Shown here: positions 58,488 through 64,000 of the stretch, in pieces
Layout: each line of letters opens with the position of its first letter
How positions within the stretch are numbered: the first letter of the stretch is position 1
Source: Cupidesulfovibrio sp000226255
Lineage (GTDB): Bacteria; Desulfobacterota; Desulfovibrionia; Desulfovibrionales; Desulfovibrionaceae
DNA length: 64,000 bases
Direction: 5' to 3'
Assembly: GCF_003402415.2 (NCBI RefSeq)
Contig: NZ_AP036014.1
Coordinates: 1,922,001-1,986,000, forward strand
Position numbers and translations under genes: made by a program
Notes under the pieces: model-generated
Databases searched by the model: none
The model's input: only the letters and a program-made list of their open reading frames with translations
Told to the model about the DNA's origin: nothing

Positions 58488-58540
58488 CGCGCCGGGGCGT
58501 GCCCGCTTCCGCCATGCGGCGGAGGGCGCGTCCCGGCGCG
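58488..58540 (+). terminator. Large GC-rich hairpin after the lipoprotein gene
   Basis: CGCGCCGGG (58488-58496) pairs CCCGGCGCG (58532-58540), with further inner pairing to a CCGCC/GGCGG apex. A T-rich stretch comes only 14-30 bases later, so termination is probable but not textbook. Confidence 0.55.
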
Positions 58541-58637
58541 CGCCGTTTCTGGCCCTTTTTGCCATCCGCCGGGCCGGTTGCGCCCGGAAATCGCCACCAC
58601 CGCGCCGCACGGGTCGCGGTTTCGCCAGGAGCATTCC

Positions 58638-59651
58638 ATGCCAGAGGTCACCGTTACCGAGCACCTGCTGCTGCACCAGAAGCGTTCACCCGCAGCCACC
58701 GGCCAGTTCACCACCCTGCTGAACGACCTTATCCTGTCCGCCAAGATCATCGCCCGCAGCGTGAACAAGGCGGGTCTGCTGGACGTGCTGGGCGGCACCG
58801 GCGAGGTCAACGTGCAGGGCGAGAACGTGCAGAAGCTGGACGAATTCGCCAACCGGGTGCTCATCTACCGCATGGAGCGCTCCGGCGCGCTGTGCGCCAT
58901 GGGGTCCGAGGAAAACGCCGACGTCATTCGCGTTTCCGAAAAGCTTACCCGGGGCGACTACATCCTCATCTTCGACCCGCTGGACGGCTCGTCCAACATC
59001 GACGTAAACATCAACGTCGGCACCATCTTCTCCATCCTGCGCCGCAAGTCGCCCTCGGGCGACGACGCCACCATGGAGGACGTGCTGCAGGCCGGCACCG
59101 AGCAGGTGGCCGCAGGCTACATCCTGTACGGTCCCTCCACCATGCTGGTATATTCCACCGGCCAGGGCGTGCACGGCTTCACCCTGGACCCCACCGTGGG
59201 CGAATTCCTGCTCTCGCACCCCGACATCCGCATTCCCGAGCGGGGCAAGATATACTCGGTCAACGAGTCGTACTGGCACTACTGGGACGACGCGACCCGC
59301 GAAGCCGTCGGCTACTTCAAGGGCACCGCCAACGAGCGCGGCAAGCCCTATTCGTTGCGCTACGTGGGTTCGCTGGTGGCCGACTTTCACCGCACCCTGC
59401 TGTACGGCGGCATCTTCATGTATCCCATGGATCAGCGCGACCCCCAAAAGCCCCAGGGCAAGCTGCGCCTGCAGTGCGAAGCCTCGCCCCTGGCCTTTCT
59501 GGCCGAGCAGGCTGGCGGCCAGGCCACCGACGGCACCGGCCGCATCCTGGACATCAAACCCCAGGTGCTGCACGAGCGCGTGCCCCTGTTCATCGGTTCG
59601 CGCCGCGACGTACAGGCCGTGACCGACATTTACACCCGACACGCGAAGTAG
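58638..59651 (+). CDS. fbp: Fructose-1,6-bisphosphatase, class I
   Basis: Fbp hydrolyses fructose-1,6-bisphosphate in gluconeogenesis. The 337-residue protein has the class I signature FDPLDGSSNIDVN (metal ligands D113, D116), GSEENADVI with the metal Glu, the substrate contact YSVNESYWHYWD, RYVGSLVADFHRTLLYGGIF and KLRLQCEASPLAFLAEQAGG in parts. Length is normal. AGGAG lies before the ATG. It complements the pyc and pps-like genes 13-20 kb upstream in gluconeogenesis. A palindrome element follows. Confidence 0.95.
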   Translation: MPEVTVTEHLLLHQKRSPAATGQFTTLLNDLILSAKIIARSVNKAGLLDVLGGTGEVNVQGENVQKLDEFANRVLIYRMERSGALCAMGSEENADVIRVSEKLTRGDYILIFDPLDGSSNIDVNINVGTIFSILRRKSPSGDDATMEDVLQAGTEQVAAGYILYGPSTMLVYSTGQGVHGFTLDPTVGEFLLSHPDIRIPERGKIYSVNESYWHYWDDATREAVGYFKGTANERGKPYSLRYVGSLVADFHRTLLYGGIFMYPMDQRDPQKPQGKLRLQCEASPLAFLAEQAGGQATDGTGRILDIKPQVLHERVPLFIGSRRDVQAVTDIYTRHAK

Positions 59652-59685
59652 GGCGGGGCACTGGATAATTACGGAAGAAGCAACC

Positions 59686-59822
59686 GGGGGAGGGGAAGGA
59701 AACATTTGCGACACCCGTTGGTGAGCGAAGCGAACCTTACGGATGGCGACCGCAGCGCGAAAATGTTTCCTTCCCCTCCCCCGTACCCCCTCCCCATCTT
59801 TCCAAACTTTTTAATTGGGGCT
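59686..59822 (+). repeat. Intergenic palindrome element, copy C
   Basis: Perfect 22-bp arms at 59686-59707 and 59761-59782 enclose a 53-bp loop. The tail GTACCCCCTCCCC, then TTCCAAACTTTTT and AATTGGGGCT, ends at 59822 and matches copies A and B near 7.7 kb. It occupies the fbp-tsaD gap and ends just 23 bases before tsaD. Confidence 0.8.
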
Positions 59823-59845
59823 CACACCCGCTACGACGGCTTACC

Positions 59846-61138
59846 ATGCTCTGTCTCGGCATAGAAACCTCGTGCGATGAAACCGCTCTGGCGCTGGTGC
59901 GCGACGGCGCGGTCATTGCCGACGTCATGTCCTCGCAGGCCGATGTGCACGCCCTGTTCGGCGGGGTGGTGCCGGAACTTGCATCGCGCGAGCATTACCG
60001 GCTCATCGGCGCGCTGTGCGACGAGGTGCTGCGCCGCGCGGGCGTCACCGCCGCGGACATCGACGTGGTGGCCGTCGCGCGCGGGCCGGGCCTGCTGGGC
60101 AGTCTGCTGGTGGGCATGGGCTTCGCCAAGGGCCTCGCCCTGGCCACCGGCGCGCGGCTGGTGGGGGTCAACCATCTGCACGCCCACCTGTTGGCCGCCG
60201 GCATTGCCGAAGAACTGCCGTACCCCACGCTGGGGCTGCTGGTATCCGGCGGGCACACCCACATCTACCGCCTGGAATCGCCGCGCCACATGCGCCTGCT
60301 GGGCCGCACCCTGGACGACGCGGCAGGCGAGGCCTTCGACAAGGTGGCCAAGCAGCTCGGCCTGGCCTATCCCGGCGGACGCACCATCGACGAGTTGGGC
60401 CGCAAGGGCAGGGTGAACCCCACCATGTTCCCCCGGCCTTACGTGGACAACGACAACCTCGATTTCAGCTTCAGCGGGCTCAAGACCGCCGCAGGGCTGG
60501 TGGTGCAGGCCAACCCCGCCCTGTCCCAGGCCGCGCGCGCCGTGGCGGCCAGTGCGGACCTTTCTGCCCCTTCTGCCGATTCAGCCTGTGCAGATGGCGC
60601 CGCGCCAGATTCGGCGTTGTGCGGCCTGTACGACATGTGCGCCTCGTTCAACCACGCCGTGGCCGACACCTTGCGCATCAAGCTGGAGCGCGCCCTGTTG
60701 CGCGAGAATGGCCCGCTGCCCGGCACGCCCCCCCCGGCGAAAAAGAAAGGGAAGAAGGGCAGGGCGGCGGCGCGCGATGGGCAACAGCTTGCGATGCATG
60801 AAATTTTCGACCCGGCCGACGGGTGTTCCCCCAGTTCGGAGCACGGCCGTGCCCTCGATTGCCCCCCCGAGGCAAACCGCGTCCCCGTGCGGGCGCTGGT
60901 GGCCGCGGGCGGCGTTGCCGCCAACTCGTACGTGCGCGAGGCCCTGACGGACCTTGCCCGCCGCGCGGGCCTGCCGCTCTTGCTGCCCACGCCCGCGCTG
61001 TGCACCGACAACGGCGTCATGGTGGCCCATGCGGGCTGGCGGCTGGCGTCCCTGGGGCTGGGGCACGACCTTGCGCTGGAGGCCATCCCGCGCGGACGAA
61101 CGATTCCCGATGATTTCACCATGTTCCGGGCTGTATAG
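59846..61138 (+). CDS. tsaD: tRNA N6-adenosine threonylcarbamoyltransferase
   Basis: TsaD, with TsaB and TsaE, adds threonylcarbamoyl to A37 of tRNAs reading ANN codons. Its 430 residues exceed the usual 335-345. The core is clear: LCLGIETSCDETALALV, metal His in VNHLHAHLLAAG, LVSGGHTHIYRL, DDAAGEAFDKVAK, FSFSGLKTA, VAAGGVAANSYVREAL, and CTDNGVMVAHAG with the metal Asp near 388. Two inserts, about 228-258 and 290-345, are low-complexity (Ala/Ser and Lys/Gly-rich) and lie between core helices. No good ribosome site is seen before the ATG; the palindrome element ends only 23 bases upstream. Confidence 0.94.
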   Translation: MLCLGIETSCDETALALVRDGAVIADVMSSQADVHALFGGVVPELASREHYRLIGALCDEVLRRAGVTAADIDVVAVARGPGLLGSLLVGMGFAKGLALATGARLVGVNHLHAHLLAAGIAEELPYPTLGLLVSGGHTHIYRLESPRHMRLLGRTLDDAAGEAFDKVAKQLGLAYPGGRTIDELGRKGRVNPTMFPRPYVDNDNLDFSFSGLKTAAGLVVQANPALSQAARAVAASADLSAPSADSACADGAAPDSALCGLYDMCASFNHAVADTLRIKLERALLRENGPLPGTPPPAKKKGKKGRAAARDGQQLAMHEIFDPADGCSPSSEHGRALDCPPEANRVPVRALVAAGGVAANSYVREALTDLARRAGLPLLLPTPALCTDNGVMVAHAGWRLASLGLGHDLALEAIPRGRTIPDDFTMFRAV

Positions 61139-61163
61139 AAGCGGTGCTGCCACGCCGTCGTGC

Positions 61164-61192
61164 TTGACACGCCAGCAGCGCCCTACTATTTC
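61164..61192 (+). promoter_or_regulatory. Probable trxA promoter
   Basis: TTGACA (61164-61169), a 17-bp spacer and TATTTC (61187-61192). A leader of about 170 bases separates it from trxA. Confidence 0.5.
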
Positions 61193-61371
61193 TTCATAGG
61201 TTGGCAGGAGGCGGGGCGCCCACCGCGACGACACATCGTGCGGTGCCACGCCAGCACCCTGAAAACAGCGTTTCCTGCCCATGCCGCAACGGGTCCTGTC
61301 CGTATCGAAACCGGGCTTTGACCGTCTCGTGTGCGGTCGCCGCATGCATATACGACCAAAAGGAGTGCACC

Positions 61372-61695
61372 ATGGCCGTTCAGATCACCGACGCCAACTT
61401 CGAAGCCAACGTCCTCAAATCCTCCATTCCCGTGCTGATCGACTTCTGGGCTCCCTGGTGCGGTCCGTGTCGCGCGATGGGTCCCGTCATCGACGAGCTG
61501 GCCGCTGAATACGACGGCAAGGTGCTCATCGCCAAGATGAACGTGGACGAGAACCCCGCCACCCCCTCCAAGTACGGCATCCGCGCCATTCCCACCCTGA
61601 TCCTGTTCAAGGGCGGCGAGGTGGTGGAGCAGATCACCGGCGCCGTTTCCAAGAGCAGCATCAAGGACATGATCGCGCAGAAGGCCCTTGGCTAA
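61372..61695 (+). CDS. trxA: Thioredoxin
   Basis: A 107-residue thioredoxin with the active site WCGPC (29-33) in FWAPWCGPCR, the cis-Pro in RAIPTLILF, and the buried Asp24. It reduces protein disulfides in the cytoplasm and is recharged by the reductase encoded next. AAGGAG lies 8 bases before the ATG. The gap to trxB is one base. It is in normal length range. Confidence 0.96.
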   Translation: MAVQITDANFEANVLKSSIPVLIDFWAPWCGPCRAMGPVIDELAAEYDGKVLIAKMNVDENPATPSKYGIRAIPTLILFKGGEVVEQITGAVSKSSIKDMIAQKALG

Positions 61696-61696
61696 C

Positions 61697-62620
61697 ATGA
61701 AGACATACGACGCCATCGTCATTGGAGGAGGGCCGGCCGGCATGACGGCCGCCCTCTACCTTTTGCGTTCCGGCGTGAGCGTCGCCTTCGTCGAAAAGCT
61801 GTCTCCCGGCGGCCAGGTGCTCATGACCGCCGAGATAGAGAACTACCCCGGCTTTCCCAAGGGCATCCAGGGGTGGGAGCTGGCCGACCTGTTCACCGCC
61901 CACCTCGAACGCTACCCCCACGACAAGTACAACGACGCGGTCACCGCGTTTGAACCCGCGCCCGGCGCCAACCGTGTGCGCGTGGGCGACGAATGGATCG
62001 TCGGCAAGACCGTGGTGGTCTGCTCGGGCGCGCGCTACAAGAGGCTGGGCCTGCCGGACGAAGACCGGCTCATCGGCAAGGGCATCTCGTACTGCGCCCT
62101 GTGCGACGGCAATTTCTTTCGCGGGCAGAAGGTCGGCGTGGTGGGCGGGGGCAACTCCGCCCTCGAGGAATCGCTGTACCTCGCCAAGCTTGTGGCCAAG
62201 CTGCACCTGATCCACCGGCGCGACGAATTCCGTGGCTGCAAGTGCTACCAGGAAAAGGTGCAGTCCGCGCCCAACATCGCCATCGAGTATTCCTCCGTCG
62301 TCCGAAAGCTGCACGGTGACAAGGCCCTTGAGGGCGTCACCCTGGCAGACGTGAAGACGGGCGAAGAGCGCTTTCTGCCGCTGGACGGGCTGTTCATCTT
62401 CATCGGCTTCGAACCCGTGGGCGACTTTTTGCCCGACGGCATCGACAAGGACCCGCAGGGCTTCATCATCACCGATACCGAGATGCGCACCAGCCTGCCG
62501 GGTGTCTTCGCCGCCGGGGACATCCGGGCGAAGTCCTGCCGTCAGGTGACCACCGCCGTCGGTGACGGGGCCACTGCCGCAACCGCAGCCTTCACCTACC
62601 TGGAACAGCTCGATGCGTAA
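61697..62620 (+). CDS. trxB: Thioredoxin reductase
   Basis: A 307-residue FAD/NADPH enzyme that reduces thioredoxin. FAD binds at VIGGGPAGMTAALYL. The redox pair is C133/C136 in SYCALCDG, where the usual motif is CATC. NADPH binds at VVGGGNSALEESLYL with HRRDEFR, whose arginines normally select NADPH. The late FAAGDIRAKSCRQVTTA contacts FAD. It overlaps bamD by 8 bases. Linked thioredoxin pairs in anaerobes often serve oxidative stress defence. Confidence 0.95.
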   Translation: MKTYDAIVIGGGPAGMTAALYLLRSGVSVAFVEKLSPGGQVLMTAEIENYPGFPKGIQGWELADLFTAHLERYPHDKYNDAVTAFEPAPGANRVRVGDEWIVGKTVVVCSGARYKRLGLPDEDRLIGKGISYCALCDGNFFRGQKVGVVGGGNSALEESLYLAKLVAKLHLIHRRDEFRGCKCYQEKVQSAPNIAIEYSSVVRKLHGDKALEGVTLADVKTGEERFLPLDGLFIFIGFEPVGDFLPDGIDKDPQGFIITDTEMRTSLPGVFAAGDIRAKSCRQVTTAVGDGATAATAAFTYLEQLDA

Positions 62621-63344
62621 CGCCCTTTCCCGTATCCTGGCCGTCGTGCCCCTTTTGCTGCTGCTTTCGGGCTGCGGCATCATCGACTACTTCTACCTGC
62701 CCCCGCCCGAAGAAACGGCGCAGGAACTGTTCGAGTCCGGCAACGACGCCATGCGTGAAAAGCGCTACGGTGAAGCGGCGGAATCCTTCAGCAAGCTGAA
62801 GGAACAGTTCCCGTTCAGCCCTTACACCATAGAGGCCGAACTGTCCCTGGCCGACGCCCACTTCCTGGACGAGGACTACCTGCTGGCGGGTGAAGCCTAC
62901 AAGGAATTCGAAACGCTGCACCCCCGGCACGAGGCCATCCCCTACGTGCTGTACCAGGTGGGGCAGTCGCGCCAGAAGGCCTATCTGTCCATCGACAGGC
63001 CCACCACGGGCCTGGTGGAGGCCATCCAGTACTACCAGCGCCTGCGCGAAAGCTACCCCGGCACCGAATATGCCGAAAAGGGCAAGCAGCACATCGCGGA
63101 ATGCCGCCGCCTGCTCGCCGAGCGCGAACTGTACATCGGCGACTTCTACTGGCGCGCCGAACGCTACGGCGCGGCCTGGCGGCGCTACGAGTACGTGATG
63201 GAAAACTTCCCCGAGATCACCGACCTGCGCGACCATGCCGAAGCCAAGAGCAAGGTCGCCTACCTCAAGTACCGCCAGCAGCAGTCGCAGCAGGTGCACG
63301 AGCAGCGCGAAGGATCTTGGAAGCGCTGGTTCAACTGGCTGTAG
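62613..63344 (+). CDS. bamD: Outer membrane assembly lipoprotein BamD
   Basis: BamD is an essential lipoprotein of the BAM complex that inserts outer-membrane beta-barrels. The 243-residue protein has a lipobox LLLLSGC (Cys21) and five TPR-like repeats: AQELFESGNDAMREKRYGEAAESF, YLLAGEAYKEFETLHP, EAIPYVLYQVGQS, GTEYAEKGKQHIAECR, and ERYGAAWRRYEYVMENFP, in normal order and length. The start at 62613 overlaps the trxB stop. A terminator follows. Confidence 0.93.
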   Translation: MRNALSRILAVVPLLLLLSGCGIIDYFYLPPPEETAQELFESGNDAMREKRYGEAAESFSKLKEQFPFSPYTIEAELSLADAHFLDEDYLLAGEAYKEFETLHPRHEAIPYVLYQVGQSRQKAYLSIDRPTTGLVEAIQYYQRLRESYPGTEYAEKGKQHIAECRRLLAERELYIGDFYWRAERYGAAWRRYEYVMENFPEITDLRDHAEAKSKVAYLKYRQQQSQQVHEQREGSWKRWFNWL

Positions 63345-63367
63345 GATTCCGCACCATCGCACGCATG

Positions 63368-63399
63368 AAGGCGGCCCCCCGGAAGGGAGGCCGCCTTTT
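63368..63399 (+). terminator. Intrinsic terminator after bamD
   Basis: AAGGCGGCC and GGCCGCCTT around a 12-base loop, followed by TTC. It ends the trx-bamD unit. Confidence 0.82.
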
Positions 63400-63651
63400 C
63401 ACATGGGGAAAGACCGGATGTTTCGCTCGGTTGCTGCCGGGGGAGGGGGGGCAGCGGACGGATCCGTGCCCCGGCATGCAGGTGCAGCGCCCGAAACTGC
63501 CCCCCGAAGTCGATGCGGCGCAAGCAAAGGGGCGGTGCACGCCGCCCCCCTCACACAACGGATGCGGCCGCCCGGACCTTGGCAAAGGGCGGCCGCTTGC
63601 ATGTGGTAGCGAGTACGACTGGGCCGGGAGAAGCTCTTCGGCCCGCGCGAA
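63400..63651. other. Gap with hairpins between bamD and marC
   Basis: No gene is supported. Two GC hairpins are present: GGGGCGG/CCGCCCC (63529-63548) and GCGGCCGCCC/GGGCGGCCGC (63564-63596). They could stop transcription from the marC side, but no T-run follows on the minus strand. Confidence 0.45.
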
Positions 63652-64000
63652 TCAGTTCAGGAACCCGCGCACCCCGGTGAACACGATCTGCGCGGACAGG
63701 GCCGCCAGGATCAGACCGGTGATCTTGCTGAGGATGGAAATGCCGGTGCGGCCCAGCAACTTTTCGATGGCCGGACCGATGTACAGGATCACCGCCACGC
63801 ACAGCACCGCCGCCAAGAGGCCCAGGCTGGCCACCACCCGTTCCAGCGGACCGCGCACCGTGGCCCCCATGACCATAAGCGCGCCGATGGTGGCGGGTCC
63901 CACGGTGATGGGAATGGCCAGCGGCACCACGCTGATGTCGCCGTTCACCTCCTGCACGCGCGAGGGCTGCGGGTCGCGCACCAGCGCCACGGCGGAAAGG
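63652..64000 (-). CDS. MarC-family integral membrane protein (partial)
   Basis: The C-terminal 116 residues of a MarC-type membrane protein; the start lies beyond the right edge. Visible features are DISVVPLAIPITVGPATIGALMV (a conserved MarC segment with GP), then TM helices near VVASLGLLAAVLCVAVILYIG and ILSKITGLILAALSAQIVFTG. MarC proteins have six TM helices; their function is unsettled. The reading frame is open to the window end (LSAVALVRDPQPS). Confidence 0.85.
   Translation of the reverse strand, partial: LSAVALVRDPQPSRVQEVNGDISVVPLAIPITVGPATIGALMVMGATVRGPLERVVASLGLLAAVLCVAVILYIGPAIEKLLGRTGISILSKITGLILAALSAQIVFTGVRGFLN

Overview
The window looks like a chromosomal segment from a sulfate-reducing deltaproteobacterium of the Desulfovibrio / Nitratidesulfovibrio type. 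The evidence is high G+C with strong third-position G/C bias, a Gram-negative lipopolysaccharide and outer-membrane gene set, many Fe-S and flavin redox proteins, family II Mn-type pyrophosphatase, a mannose-family PTS next to rpoN/hpf/ptsN/rapZ, and a pyruvate carboxylase / PEP synthase-like pair. The genus is inferred from gene content and protein style; no 16S rRNA gene or tRNA gene was seen.

Layout. 0.4-9.6 kb: uvrB, a two-TM potassium channel with RCK domain, a glycosyltransferase, ligA, dapB and nadE, mostly with overlapping or coupled starts. 9.6-10.2 kb: a small AT-rich island with one lipoprotein gene. 10.2-16.8 kb: a redox / acid-activation cluster (molybdopterin oxidoreductase, ACT protein, GltD-like flavoprotein, four-cluster ferredoxin, small membrane protein, phenylacetate-CoA ligase-like enzyme). 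17.1-24.8 kb: nitroreductase, rsfS-gpmI-Zn ribbon operon, two hypothetical genes, purQ, and pyrG with a structured leader. 25.3-35.5 kb: a long run kdsA-kdsC-lptC-lptA-lptB, rpoN-hpf-ptsN-rapZ, mannose-type EIIA-EIIB-EIIC, ppaC, resembling the lpt-rpoN-ptsN locus of other Proteobacteria. 35.7-46 kb: cca, birA, pyc and a giant PEP synthase-like protein; BirA would biotinylate Pyc, and Pyc and Pps would supply oxaloacetate and PEP from pyruvate.

46.2-50.6 kb is the accessory part: an intact IS481-type element, an AT-rich MarR regulator with a multi-TM membrane protein and two matching palindromic operators, an orphan IS end, and a hybrid histidine kinase whose N-terminus is cut at that orphan end. 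50.8-64 kb returns to core genes: M23 peptidase, CBS protein, pcm, mrp, pgsA, an FtsB-like protein, a TPR protein, a lipoprotein, fbp, tsaD, trxA-trxB-bamD, and the start-truncated end of a marC gene at the window edge.

The most unusual signals are: a family of long perfect-stem intergenic palindromes sharing a conserved tail (three copies; stems differ but each is self-complementary); an EIIC gene broken at a run of nine T that one added T would restore; a marR locus with two near-identical operators; a 15-bp tandem repeat in which the uvrB stop codon sits; and several core enzymes with unusual insertions or tails (Pps, Pyc, TsaD, BirA).
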